Shown here: piece after piece, positions 49,887-58,588 of the stretch
Numbering within the stretch: the stretch's first letter is position 1
Layout: each line of letters begins with the position of its first letter
DNA from: Fictibacillus barbaricus
Lineage (GTDB): Bacteria; Bacillota; Bacilli; Bacillales; Fictibacillaceae
Assembly (NCBI RefSeq): GCF_014635025.1
Contig: NZ_BMCE01000003.1
Location: 62,001 to 126,000 of the forward strand
Direction of reading: 5' to 3'
Length of the DNA: 64,000 nt
Program-made: the position numbers and the translations under genes
The notes under the pieces: model-generated
Databases searched by the model: none
Seen by the model: the letters and a program-made list of their open reading frames with translations, nothing else
What the model was told of the DNA's origin: nothing

Positions 49887-52031
49887 ATGGGGAGTAAAGT
49901 ACTTGAAGCATCAACCTTAAAAGCTGCAACCGGAGAGAGAGCCCATCAATATGAAAGACTAAGAGAGCAATTTCAAACTTTAAAAAAAGAGTTTGCTAAG
50001 ATCGTAGATGACAGCGACTTTCAAGGTAACGGAGCTGAAGCGATCAAGGGGTTCTATCAGGGACAGATTGATGTAGTTGATGCATGGATACAGTTGATTG
50101 ATATCAACGTGGCCTTCTTTAAAGGAATACCAGGCGATACAGAGGATGCCGACCTTTCGGGTGATACGGTTGTTCAGGTTCCTTTTTTAGAAGAGAACGT
50201 GGAACGAGCGGGTAGAATGGCGAAGGATATGGTAGCAGACCAACAGGATGCGCTGCAGCAAATTTTCAGCGACATCAGTGATTTGGTCTCTCTTTCTGTG
50301 TTCTCAAAGGATGCTTTTGACGACCAGATGGATAAAGCGGAGAGAAGCAGAGCTAAAACGGTGGAAAAGGTTAACGAGTTGGATAAGAAGCTAACCGATG
50401 AATATGCGATCTCTCAAGGCCAAGAACAGTACATATATGCACTATTTGCCCAGCTAATGGAAGCAACACGCCAGGGAGAAACCATATCGCCTTTATATTT
50501 TAATGCCGAAGCTTATCATAACAGCGAGGTATATAAAGCAATCACGAAAGTTAGAAGTGAGAACACAGAATACATAACATTAAAAAAAGACCAAAAAGAA
50601 GCAAGAGAAATACAGAGGAAAATGGAAGAGATGGAGAACCGCCCATGGTATGAAAAGACATGGGATACTGTATGCACCTTTACAGGAGAAGTAACCGGAT
50701 ATTATGATTCCATTCGGGCAACGACCGGTGTTGATCCGGTTACAGGAAGAAAGCTTTCGGAAGCCGAACGCATTACAGCAGGTGCTATGGCCGCGGCTGG
50801 ATTCATACCAGTGATAGGCTGGGCAGGAAGAGCCGTAAAGGGCGGGTCAGCCATCTATAAAACGGTAAGAGCGGCAAACGCTGCGGATCACATGCTGGAC
50901 TCGTATAAAACGGCACAAGGTCTAAGCCGGCTCCAAAAAGCAGAATACGGCATCTATGGGCTTGTGTCTGCAAATGGATTCAGCGAATATTTTACTGGTA
51001 AAGACATGTTCGGAAACGAGTTGACAGAAGAGCAAAGAAACCAGAGCTTGTTTAACGCGTTTGCGATTGCTGGTGTCGGCAGTGCAGGGTATGCTCTTGA
51101 TCGTATGGATGTTGGCAAGATGCTGCAAAACAAGTTTCCGTATAGTACCCAATATGCTAAGCAGCAAGCAGGCAAAGCTCAGGAGCTTTTCAAGACAATT
51201 CGTACAAATGTTGGAAATATGCGGATTCCTGTTAATATCAGAGTGGAAAAGCTAGTAACAGCAGCTGGTCACACGGTTAGAACAGTGGTGCCTGAAACTA
51301 AGACAGCAAAAGAATTGATGCAGCAGGCTTCGGTAACGAAAAGTTCTAGAAAAGATATAAACACGCATGCCGAACATAAGTTGTCAAATGAGCCGCCTCA
51401 AAGACATGGATTTGATGATGAGCTAGATGCAATTTTAAACAATTTAGGAATGACTAGGACTGAGTTTGATACACTGAGATTAACTCCGGCTGAAGGTCTT
51501 ATAGATGGAGAAGTTAAAAAACTAATAGATATCCGTAATAGTGTTAAGGTAGTAACGAAAGACACTCTACTCCAAAAAACATTGACCATAACTGATATGG
51601 AAAATTATCTAACAGGCAAATACACACAAATAGGTGGGTACGTTGCAAAAGCAGAAGACGTATTAAATATCAAGAAGTATGATGATGTTGTAGAATCATT
51701 AAGGTTAGATTACTTTGATAGTAACGGTAATCGTCCTTTTCCTGATAATGGTGACTCTTTCGCTGTAATTAAATATAAGACAGACAATGCAAATGAGATT
51801 GATATACCATATAGCTCAAAGTTTAATGGAGATAATTCGGACGGTCCTCCTTGTACAGGTAATGGGTTTACTGGAGCAAGAAATGGCAGAGTAATACCTG
51901 AATGGAAATGTAAAGGATATTTTGATCCTCAAGATGGGGCTGAAATATATAAAATTAAAAATGGTATTGAAGAATTAGTAGGAGTTTATGATAGTGACTT
52001 AAAAAGATTTATAAGAGTAAAATCAGAGTAA
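49887..52031 (+). CDS. LXG-domain polymorphic toxin (type VII effector)
   Basis: A 714-residue effector. Residues about 1-205 form the LXG targeting domain (GSKVLEASTLKAATGERAHQ; GNGAEAIKGFYQGQIDVVDA). Residues about 275-420 hold a pre-toxin TG-type region (WYEKTWDTVCTFTGEVTGYYD, ATTGVDPVTGRKLSEAERIT, MAAAGFIPVIGWAGR). The C-terminal domain from about 560 (YLTGKYTQIGGYVAKAEDVL, YFDSNGNRPFPDNGD, TGNGFTGARNG) is not recognised; an enzymatic toxin is likely. Base composition drops to AT-rich at about 51350, marking a recently exchanged tip. An immunity gene follows 12 bases later. The secretion machinery is not in the window. Confidence 0.88.
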   Translation: MGSKVLEASTLKAATGERAHQYERLREQFQTLKKEFAKIVDDSDFQGNGAEAIKGFYQGQIDVVDAWIQLIDINVAFFKGIPGDTEDADLSGDTVVQVPFLEENVERAGRMAKDMVADQQDALQQIFSDISDLVSLSVFSKDAFDDQMDKAERSRAKTVEKVNELDKKLTDEYAISQGQEQYIYALFAQLMEATRQGETISPLYFNAEAYHNSEVYKAITKVRSENTEYITLKKDQKEAREIQRKMEEMENRPWYEKTWDTVCTFTGEVTGYYDSIRATTGVDPVTGRKLSEAERITAGAMAAAGFIPVIGWAGRAVKGGSAIYKTVRAANAADHMLDSYKTAQGLSRLQKAEYGIYGLVSANGFSEYFTGKDMFGNELTEEQRNQSLFNAFAIAGVGSAGYALDRMDVGKMLQNKFPYSTQYAKQQAGKAQELFKTIRTNVGNMRIPVNIRVEKLVTAAGHTVRTVVPETKTAKELMQQASVTKSSRKDINTHAEHKLSNEPPQRHGFDDELDAILNNLGMTRTEFDTLRLTPAEGLIDGEVKKLIDIRNSVKVVTKDTLLQKTLTITDMENYLTGKYTQIGGYVAKAEDVLNIKKYDDVVESLRLDYFDSNGNRPFPDNGDSFAVIKYKTDNANEIDIPYSSKFNGDNSDGPPCTGNGFTGARNGRVIPEWKCKGYFDPQDGAEIYKIKNGIEELVGVYDSDLKRFIRVKSE

Positions 52032-52043
52032 AGGATGATTTAG

Positions 52044-52427
52044 ATGATAAAGAGAGGAAAATATACTAGTTATAATAATAAGGAATATTCTATAGGAAAA
52101 GAAGGAGATGACTGGGTAAACTTAGTTAGCAAGGACTCTAAAGACTTGAATAATGGTTTTCAACCGCACCCATTAGATAAGGCTGTTTTTGTTAAGAAAG
52201 TCTCTAGAAATAAGTTAGATAAAATATATAAAATAACTCCTTATGCAATTTATAAAGGATATAAGTTAAGTATTGGCGGTGAAACAGACGGTAAAATTCT
52301 CTTAGGAACAGGTGAGGTTAAAATAGCTGATGCATTAGGTTTTAATAGAACTGATAAATACTTCTATGAGAAGTGGATTGACAACAAGGATTTAAAAATT
52401 ATGGAGGAAAAAGAAATACTTAATTAA
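52044..52427 (+). CDS. cognate immunity protein of LXG toxin 1 (predicted)
   Basis: A 127-residue protein lying 12 bases after the toxin, with the same AT-rich base composition as the toxin tip. MIKRGKYTSYNNKEYSIGKE and KIYKITPYAIYKGYK form a beta-rich, soluble, basic protein. No signal peptide. By position it should neutralise the toxin C terminus in the cytoplasm. I cannot name its family. Confidence 0.75.
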   Translation: MIKRGKYTSYNNKEYSIGKEGDDWVNLVSKDSKDLNNGFQPHPLDKAVFVKKVSRNKLDKIYKITPYAIYKGYKLSIGGETDGKILLGTGEVKIADALGFNRTDKYFYEKWIDNKDLKIMEEKEILN

Positions 52428-52456
52428 AAATAGCTGTTTTAAAACAGCGAAAAAAG

Positions 52457-52482
52457 AAGGGCCAACTTGGACCCTTTTTTTA
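52457..52482 (+). terminator. terminator of LXG operon 1
   Basis: AAGGGCCA / TGGACCCTT stem with one unpaired base, then seven T, 29 bases after the immunity stop. Confidence 0.8.
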
Positions 52483-52492
52483 AATTTAAATC

Positions 52493-52541
52493 AATATGCG
52501 TTATTCCAAGGTCAAGAACATTACATATATCCATTATATTA
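52493..52541 (+). pseudogene. LXG toxin fragment
   Basis: The 49 bases translate to YALFQGQEHYIYPLY, a recognisable copy of YAISQGQEQYIYALF inside the LXG domain of the upstream toxin (50402-50446). Nucleotide similarity over this stretch is clear (about four of five bases). It ends in a stop at once, so it is debris of another LXG gene. Confidence 0.7.
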
Positions 52542-52589
52542 AACTTGTAGATGGAATATAAACGCACAGGCCAAATAATATTGCCTTAA

Positions 52590-52778
52590 GTTTCAGATTC
52601 TACTTTAAACGAATGGGATTACAAGTCTAAAGCAGACCAAAATGGTGAATGCTTATGTAAACAAATTGAGAATTCTCAGGGATTGTTTGATGAAAATTTA
52701 TTTAATTGGGGAGAGATTATTCAGTGGGATGACTTTAGATCACACCAAACACAAATCAATATATTATATAATAACTAG
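52590..52778 (+). pseudogene. start-less frame, probable toxin or immunity remnant
   Basis: A 62-codon open frame bounded by an in-frame stop at 52587, without a start codon at its beginning. It encodes VSDSTLNEWDYKSKADQNG and FNWGEIIQWDDFRSHQTQ. It lies in LXG debris and is AT-rich. No family assigned. Confidence 0.45.
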
Positions 52779-52918
52779 AATGTTTTAATGAATTCTTTAT
52801 ACCATTTAGAAACCTTATTAAATACTTAAAATAGACTATTACAAACGACCAGATTCAAACTGGTCGTTTCCTGTATACAAGTGTTAATCTCATGTGCCTA
52901 AATAGGGGGAGTACTGGC

Positions 52919-53002
52919 TTGGCAAAAAGAGATCAAATTTTATTACAATTAATTTATCCTTTAGATTGGATAAAAGAAATTAGACATATACCTTCAAGAT
53001 AG
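52919..53002 (+). CDS. possible 27-residue remnant
   Basis: TTG frame MAKRDQILLQLIYPLDWIKE-type, 27 residues, with GGGGGA upstream. Most likely debris. Confidence 0.25.
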   Translation: MAKRDQILLQLIYPLDWIKEIRHIPSR

Positions 53003-53012
53003 GAGGTTTGTT

Positions 53013-53285
53013 ATGCAAAATGTAATTATAGTTAAAGAACAAATTAAAAAAGTAATTGACAAAGTAATCGAAAAAAAGAATATAAGAGAGCATGAATTTT
53101 TAGATACTCTCTTAAAAAGATTGGAAAATTTGTTAAGTGCGGTGGATACTGAAAGTTTTAAAGATATAAGAAAAAATTCTGGAATAAATGGAGCTTTACG
53201 TGCCTATTTCGACACTAATCTCGTTGAAGGTTACGATGAGCCACTTGTTATTGAGCTTGATAAATTAGAAATGATGCTAAAGTAG
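53013..53285 (+). CDS. orphan immunity-like protein
   Basis: A 90-residue, AT-rich, helical acidic protein (DKVIEKKNIREHEFLDTLLKRLENLL, YFDTNLVEGYDEPLVIELDKLE) with a good AGGAGG site. By location among toxin debris it is a likely immunity protein without a toxin. Not recognised otherwise. Confidence 0.55.
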   Translation: MQNVIIVKEQIKKVIDKVIEKKNIREHEFLDTLLKRLENLLSAVDTESFKDIRKNSGINGALRAYFDTNLVEGYDEPLVIELDKLEMMLK

Positions 53286-53406
53286 AAAAAAGTTGGGAGT
53301 GAAGAGAATTGCTCGTTCTGTAGTGGAAGTATGATTGGGGAATTAAATGGGATGGCAAAAGGCTAAACAGCTAGTCAAAGCACAGGAGCTAAACAGAGGA
53401 CAAAAA

Positions 53407-53658
53407 ATGAATAAAAATGATTTAGAAATAAAACTTAAAAATTTAGGAATAGAAGAAAATGATTATAACCTAGGGGAGAAACCTATCCGTGACTTAGAAA
53501 TTGGGTTAATGAAAGAAGTTAATGAATGGAAGGTCTATCAATCATTAGAAAAAGGCGAAATTAATATTATTGATACTTTTGATAATGAAAGTGATGCATG
53601 TGAGCTTTTACTAAAATACTTGGTTATGAGAAAAAATAAGAAAGAAAGAAACAGGTAA
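53407..53658 (+). CDS. orphan immunity protein, Imm59-like
   Basis: An 83-residue protein. LEIKLKNLGIEENDYNLGEK, MKEVNEWKVYQSLEKGE and FDNESDACELLLKYLVM fit the general plan of Imm59-type immunity proteins as I recall it: a short helix, a YxL turn, a WxVY strand and a final ACE helix. ATG at 53407 has CAGAGGAC upstream. The frame continues upstream to 53347 (KAKQLVKAQELNRGQ), which may be the end of a lost toxin. Confidence 0.55.
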   Translation: MNKNDLEIKLKNLGIEENDYNLGEKPIRDLEIGLMKEVNEWKVYQSLEKGEINIIDTFDNESDACELLLKYLVMRKNKKERNR

Positions 53659-53716
53659 GCTTTTGGAAGCTCAAGAAAACGAAAAAAAGTAAAAAAACGA
53701 TAATCCATATACAAAA

Positions 53717-53746
53717 AAGAAGGGTCCACTCAGGACCCTTCTTTCT
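53717..53746. terminator. bidirectional terminator
   Basis: AAGAAGGGTCC / GGACCCTTCTT, 11-bp stem, five-base loop, T-runs on both strands, between the immunity region and glnS. Confidence 0.92.
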
Positions 53747-53747
53747 T

Positions 53748-55409
53748 TTATAATTTAAACGAACTCTTCAACGACACGATTTCGTTAAATACGATTTTGT
53801 CTTCTGATGTATGCTTCGGATCTACGTTGAAGTAGCCATGGCGGAAGAACTGGAACTTGTCCTGTGGTTTTGCGTCCTTCATGTTCGATTCGATATACCC
53901 TTGTTTTACGATTAACGAATCTTTGTTCACGTAATCCAAGAACGTTTTGCCTTCGCTATCTTCTTCACTTTCCATATCTGCATCAGAAATTAATGGCTGA
54001 TATAGGCGGAACTCAGCAGGAACCGCTTGTGTAGCTTCTACCCAGTGCAGGGTTCCTTTTACTTTACGGCCTGTGAATCCAGTGCCGGATTTCGTTTCGA
54101 CATCATACGTACAATGAAGTTCAACGACGTTACCATCTTCATCTTTTATAAAGTCCTCACATTTAATGAAGTAAGCATGCTTTAAGCGAACTTCGTTACC
54201 AGGGAAGAGACGGAAGTACTTTTTTGGAGGATCCTCCATAAAGTCTTCACGCTCGATATAGATTTCACGAGAGAATGGAATCTGGCGTGTTCCCATCTCA
54301 GGATTTTCCGGGTTGATCTCAGCATCAAGCATCTCTACTTGCCCTTCAGGGTAGTTCGTGATCACGACTTTTAACGGATCAAGGATTCCCATCGTGCGAG
54401 GAGCTTTTACCTTTAGATCTTCACGGATAAAATGCTCAAGCATGGCTGTATCAGCTGCGCCAGAACCTTTTGAAACACCAACCGCTTTTACGAACTCAAC
54501 GATTGATTCCGGCGTGTATCCTTTACGGCGTAACCCAGAGATCGTCGGCATACGCGGATCGTCCCATCCATCCACATATTCTTCGTCTACAAGCTGCTTT
54601 AATTTACGCTTACTCATAACGGTATTCGTAAGACCTAGGCGGCCGAACTCGATTTGCTGCGGCTGGCTTTCCATTTCAGACTCTTCTACAACCCAGTTAT
54701 AAAGAGGACGTTGATCCTCGAACTCTGTTGTACAAAGCGAGTGCGTTACACCTTCGATCGCATCCTCAATCGGGTGAGCGAATGCATACATCGGATAGAT
54801 GCACCACGTGTCACCTGTATTGTGGTGAGTCGCATGAGAGACACGATAAATAACAGGATCGCGTAAGTTAATGTTAGGTGAACTCATATCGATCTTTGCA
54901 CGAAGTACCTTCTGTCCGTTCTCGAACTCGCCTTTACGCATTCGATCGAACAGATCTAAGTTCTCTTCAACAGAACGGTCACGGTATGGACTTTCTTTTC
55001 CTGGTTGTGTAAGCGTTCCGCGATACTCACGAATTTCATCGGCCGTTAAGTCATCCACGTACGCTTTGCCTTTCTTGATCAGAAGAACGGCACGATCATA
55101 CATTTCTTCAAAATAATCAGAAGCAAAGCGAAGGTTCTCCCATTCGAAGCCGAGCCATTCAACGTCTTTCTTGATGGCATCTACGTATTCTTGATCTTCT
55201 TTTAATGGGTTTGTATCATCAAAACGCAGATTTGTTTCTCCGCCAAACTCATCTGCCAGTCCGAAATTGATCACGATCGATTTTGCGTGTCCAATATGAA
55301 GATATCCATTAGGCTCTGGTGGAAAACGTGTAACTACTTTTTTATGTTTTCCAGATTCCAGGTCGTTTTGGATGATTGTTTTAATAAAATTAGAAGAACT
55401 ATTCTCCAT
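53748..55409 (-). CDS. glnS: glutaminyl-tRNA synthetase
   Basis: A 553-residue class I synthetase that loads glutamine onto tRNA-Gln. [19 protein letters not shown] (about 25-43) is the HIGH motif, [20 protein letters not shown] follows, and [11 protein letters not shown] holds the KMSKS motif. The two C-terminal beta-barrel anticodon-binding regions follow. Length equals Escherichia coli GlnRS (554). Most Bacillaceae use GatCAB and misacylated tRNA instead, so this is unusual. No T-box is seen upstream. Confidence 0.93.
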   Translation of the reverse strand: MENSSSNFIKTIIQNDLESGKHKKVVTRFPPEPNGYLHIGHAKSIVINFGLADEFGGETNLRFDDTNPLKEDQEYVDAIKKDVEWLGFEWENLRFASDYFEEMYDRAVLLIKKGKAYVDDLTADEIREYRGTLTQPGKESPYRDRSVEENLDLFDRMRKGEFENGQKVLRAKIDMSSPNINLRDPVIYRVSHATHHNTGDTWCIYPMYAFAHPIEDAIEGVTHSLCTTEFEDQRPLYNWVVEESEMESQPQQIEFGRLGLTNTVMSKRKLKQLVDEEYVDGWDDPRMPTISGLRRKGYTPESIVEFVKAVGVSKGSGAADTAMLEHFIREDLKVKAPRTMGILDPLKVVITNYPEGQVEMLDAEINPENPEMGTRQIPFSREIYIEREDFMEDPPKKYFRLFPGNEVRLKHAYFIKCEDFIKDEDGNVVELHCTYDVETKSGTGFTGRKVKGTLHWVEATQAVPAEFRLYQPLISDADMESEEDSEGKTFLDYVNKDSLIVKQGYIESNMKDAKPQDKFQFFRHGYFNVDPKHTSEDKIVFNEIVSLKSSFKL

Positions 55410-55534
55410 CCCGTATCAAGCCTTTCCTTATATGTAAACTAAGATATACTTTACATTATAACAAAAATAAATTTCAACTAAACGTATTCTTTTAGTGATA
55501 TCAGGGATTATTTAAATGAAATGGTGGGATCAAT

Positions 55535-56464
55535 ATGAATGTTATTGACTTGCATTGCGATGCATTATTAAAACTTTGGGAAAGAAATGGGAGATTGAGG
55601 TTTGCAGATGCACCGGAACTGGCAACGAACAAAGAGCGGCTTCAAAAAGGAAAAATAAAGGTTCAGTTTTTTGCGATTTTTGTTGAACCGTTCATTCCGT
55701 ACGATCAAAAGTTCCAGGCTGCTCTTCAGCAAGTGGATCACTTCTATAAGGAAGTTCTCGGTAAGAATCCAGAGATGAAGCATCTTAAGGATTGGACTGA
55801 TTTTGACACGTTAAAGGAAGGCGAAGTCGGGGCGATGCTGACTTTAGAAGGTGTTGACGCTATTGGTGACGACATCACAAAACTTAGCATCCTTTATCAG
55901 TTAGGTGTTCGGTTGATCGGTCTCACATGGAACCATGCGAATCTAGCAGCGGACGGGGCGCAGGAACCACGTGGAGCAGGACTAACGCTTTTTGGAAAAG
56001 AAGTCGTGAAATTTAATAACGAGCATCAGATTCTAACAGATGTCTCTCATCTGTGTGACAGAGCGTTTTGGGACGTGATGGAGCTGGCAAAGTATCCGTT
56101 AGCGAGCCACTCTAACTCACGTAAGTTGTGTAATCACCCACGTAACTTAACAGATGAAATGGCAAAAGAGATGTTCAAAAAAGGCGGCGTCGTTCACGTC
56201 GTATATAATCCGCCTTTCACAACGGATGAAGGAACGGCAACTATCTCAGATCTCATTAAGCATATTGATCATTTCTGCGGACTAGGTGGTGTGAAACAGA
56301 TTGGTTTAGGGTCGGACTTTGACGGAATCTCTCAGCTCATTACAGATCTAGAGGACGCATCTAAGACTCAAAACTTAATCAATGAACTATTAAAGCATTA
56401 TTCTGAAGAAGAAGTACGAGGATTTGCCTGCCAAAACTTCTTGAACTATCTACCTAAAAATTAA
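55535..56464 (+). CDS. M19 membrane dipeptidase family protein
   Basis: A 309-residue zinc dipeptidase. DLHCDALLKL (HxD), MLTLEGVDAIG, DVSHLCDRAFWDV, ASHSNSRKLCNHPRNL and GLGSDFDGI are the metal-binding and active-site motifs of the renal dipeptidase family. No signal peptide, so it is cytoplasmic. Substrate unknown (dipeptides; some members act on D-amino acid dipeptides). Starts 125 bases past the divergent glnS start. Confidence 0.88.
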   Translation: MNVIDLHCDALLKLWERNGRLRFADAPELATNKERLQKGKIKVQFFAIFVEPFIPYDQKFQAALQQVDHFYKEVLGKNPEMKHLKDWTDFDTLKEGEVGAMLTLEGVDAIGDDITKLSILYQLGVRLIGLTWNHANLAADGAQEPRGAGLTLFGKEVVKFNNEHQILTDVSHLCDRAFWDVMELAKYPLASHSNSRKLCNHPRNLTDEMAKEMFKKGGVVHVVYNPPFTTDEGTATISDLIKHIDHFCGLGGVKQIGLGSDFDGISQLITDLEDASKTQNLINELLKHYSEEEVRGFACQNFLNYLPKN

Positions 56465-56469
56465 GCAGG

Positions 56470-56506
56470 AAAAGCATTTGTCACATTCGTGTCAGATGCT
56501 TTTTTG
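56470..56506 (+). terminator. terminator of the M19 dipeptidase gene
   Basis: AAAAGCATTTGTCAC / GTGTCAGATGCTTTT stem with two mismatches, T-run. Confidence 0.82.
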
Positions 56507-56573
56507 TTATTTCTTCTTTTTATAAGAGAGCACGCATAGCTTTTAGGGAGTAGAACTTGAAAGGAGCTATTAC

Positions 56574-57257
56574 ATGTATTACAACACCTATGGATATCAG
56601 AATGCGGTAAATGGGAAGTATGATCGGCAAATTAAACCAAACCGTCTCACTGTAACAGGGGAAGGTACGGTAACAGCAGCATCTGATGAAGCCATTATCA
56701 CAATTGGAGTAATAAATGAGAGTCCAAACCTAAGCGCAGCTCAAAAAGAGAACGCTGATAAAACGGCTGCTGTCATACAAGCATTGATGTCGCTCGGCAT
56801 TCCTCAAAGTGACATTCAAACTTATGTGTATCGGATCGAACCTCAGTATAATTACGAAAACGGCCAGCAAATCTTTAGAGGGTATCGAGTTGAGCACCAG
56901 CTGCAGGTAACGGTAAGGGATATTAGTAAAACAGGTCAAGTGATCGATCAGGCAGTTGCCGCAGGCGCCAATTCTGTTTCGTCCATTCAGTTTACGGTAT
57001 CGAACCCAAATGCTTTTTATAATCAGGCATTGACCATCGCTATTCGAAATGCTCAGGAGAAAGCCATTTCAATGGCAAGAGCATTACAAGTTACGCTGCA
57101 GCCAGTTCCTGTTATCGTTCAAGAATTGTCGCAGCCGCTGCCGCCAAGGCCAATTCCTTTTCAGGCAGCAATGCTTGCTCAAAGTGCAGAAACGCCTATA
57201 CAGCCAGGTGAAAATAAAATTATGGCCACCGTTAAAGTGGAATTTACGTATAGCTAG
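56574..57257 (+). CDS. SIMPL (DUF541) domain protein
   Basis: A 227-residue protein with the SIMPL/DUF541 core: NRLTVTGEGTVTAASDEAIITIGV (about 23-46) and IQTYVYRIEPQYNYENG. No obvious signal peptide. Members are found in periplasmic or stress contexts. It may be a small chaperone-like protein; function is not established. Confidence 0.82.
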   Translation: MYYNTYGYQNAVNGKYDRQIKPNRLTVTGEGTVTAASDEAIITIGVINESPNLSAAQKENADKTAAVIQALMSLGIPQSDIQTYVYRIEPQYNYENGQQIFRGYRVEHQLQVTVRDISKTGQVIDQAVAAGANSVSSIQFTVSNPNAFYNQALTIAIRNAQEKAISMARALQVTLQPVPVIVQELSQPLPPRPIPFQAAMLAQSAETPIQPGENKIMATVKVEFTYS

Positions 57258-57269
57258 TATACGTATAAA

Positions 57270-57317
57270 TTGACAGGGGGCATGAATATAATTTATATTT
57301 AACCAAATGGTTAAATA
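57270..57317 (+). promoter_or_regulatory. promoter and operator of the ArsR-type repressor gene
   Basis: TTGACA (57270-57275) and TATATT (57294-57299) are 18 bp apart. The repeat TATTTAACC / GGTTAAATA (57296-57317, spacer AAAT) is a perfect 9-bp inverted repeat that covers the -10, start site and the ATG at 57307. Repressor bound there would block its own transcription. Confidence 0.75.
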
Positions 57318-57636
57318 TAATACAGATAATTTGAATGATGTATTTTCTGTTCTGTCTGATCCTACAAGGAGGAGTATCATCGAGCAGCTGTCAAAGGGGG
57401 AAAGGAGTGTTCAAGAGTTAGCACAACCTTTTGATATGTCTCTCCCTGCGATCTCAAAGCATTTAAAGGTTTTAGAGAACGCTGGTCTTGTAACTCACCG
57501 AAAAGAGGGCCGTTATCGATACTATTCTATAAAGCCGGACTCAATGGATGATGCTTGTGAATGGATGGAAACGCTCAAACAGCTTTGGTCGAAATTCGGA
57601 GGTATGTTTGGCTGCAGCAAAAATACAAAGCAATAA
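57307..57636 (+). CDS. ArsR/SdpR-family transcriptional repressor
   Basis: A 109-residue winged helix protein. FSVLSDPTRRSIIEQLSKGERSVQELAQPFDMSLPAISKHLKVLENAGLVTHRKEGRYRYYSI (about 13-75) is the ArsR fold in the SdpR style, without metal-binding Cys near helix 3. The ATG has no ribosome binding site and lies at the predicted start of transcription, so a leaderless mRNA is likely. It heads an operon with an ABC exporter, which it presumably represses. Confidence 0.83.
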   Translation: MVKYNTDNLNDVFSVLSDPTRRSIIEQLSKGERSVQELAQPFDMSLPAISKHLKVLENAGLVTHRKEGRYRYYSIKPDSMDDACEWMETLKQLWSKFGGMFGCSKNTKQ

Positions 57637-57658
57637 AGTGTAGTTAGGAGAGTGAAAA

Positions 57659-58588
57659 TTGGAGACTCAGCAGGAAATTATTAAGGTGCAGAAACTAGTG
57701 AAACGATACGGGAATTTTACTGCAGTAGATGGCAGTGAGTTCTCAGTACATAAAGGAGAAGTGTTTGGTTTGCTCGGACCAAACGGAGCAGGGAAGACAA
57801 CAACCCTTGAGATGCTTGTGGGACTACGCAAGCCGGATGAAGGAACGGCGATCGTTGGTGGTTTCGATATATCGAAAGAGCTTGATCGAGTGAAAGAGGT
57901 AATTGGGGTACAGCTTCAATCGACCACTCTATTTGAGTTGTTAACCGTGGAAGAAATTCTTCATCTATACGGAAGTTTTTATCCTGAACACATTTCAATT
58001 CCTGATCTTATTGAGGACATGCTCTTAACGGAGAAGAAGAATAGCAGAATTAAAGGTTTGTCTGGAGGACAGAAGCAGCGGCTGGCGATTGCGCTGGCAC
58101 TCGTGCACGATCCACAGATCATATTTTTAGATGAACCTACAACGGGGCTTGATCCACAAGCTCGCCGTACATTATGGGATATTATTTTGCGTTTGAAGGA
58201 CCGAGGCAAGACAGTTGTGCTGACTACACATTACATGGATGAAGCACATGTATTATGTGACCGTATAGCCATCATGGATCAAGGGAAGCTCATCGCACTT
58301 GATACACCAAGCGAACTCGTAAAAAACTTGCAGTCTGATAGTGCGGTCGAGTTCAAGTTTAATGAGGAAGATGTTGACGTAATCTTGTCAGAGATTGATG
58401 GTGTCAAGCAAGTAGGAAGTCAGAAAGATGTTCATGTTTTGTACACGGATGATCTGCAGAACACGTTAATGAGTTTAATTGCTATTGCTTCTGAGAAAAA
58501 TCTGAAGCTTGTTGATCTGCAAACAAGAACTGCAACGCTTGAAGACGTATTTATTCATATGACAGGAAGAAGGTTAAGAGAAGGATGA
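57659..58588 (+). CDS. ABC-2 type exporter, ATP-binding protein
   Basis: A 309-residue ATPase of the drug/lantibiotic export group. Walker A is LLGPNGAGKTTTLEML (about 38-53), the signature is IKGLSGGQKQRLAIALAL (about 134-151), Walker B is QIIFLDEPTTGLDP. The TTG start follows TAGGAGAG. Its stop overlaps the permease start by 4 bases. Substrate unknown. Confidence 0.9.
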   Translation: METQQEIIKVQKLVKRYGNFTAVDGSEFSVHKGEVFGLLGPNGAGKTTTLEMLVGLRKPDEGTAIVGGFDISKELDRVKEVIGVQLQSTTLFELLTVEEILHLYGSFYPEHISIPDLIEDMLLTEKKNSRIKGLSGGQKQRLAIALALVHDPQIIFLDEPTTGLDPQARRTLWDIILRLKDRGKTVVLTTHYMDEAHVLCDRIAIMDQGKLIALDTPSELVKNLQSDSAVEFKFNEEDVDVILSEIDGVKQVGSQKDVHVLYTDDLQNTLMSLIAIASEKNLKLVDLQTRTATLEDVFIHMTGRRLREG

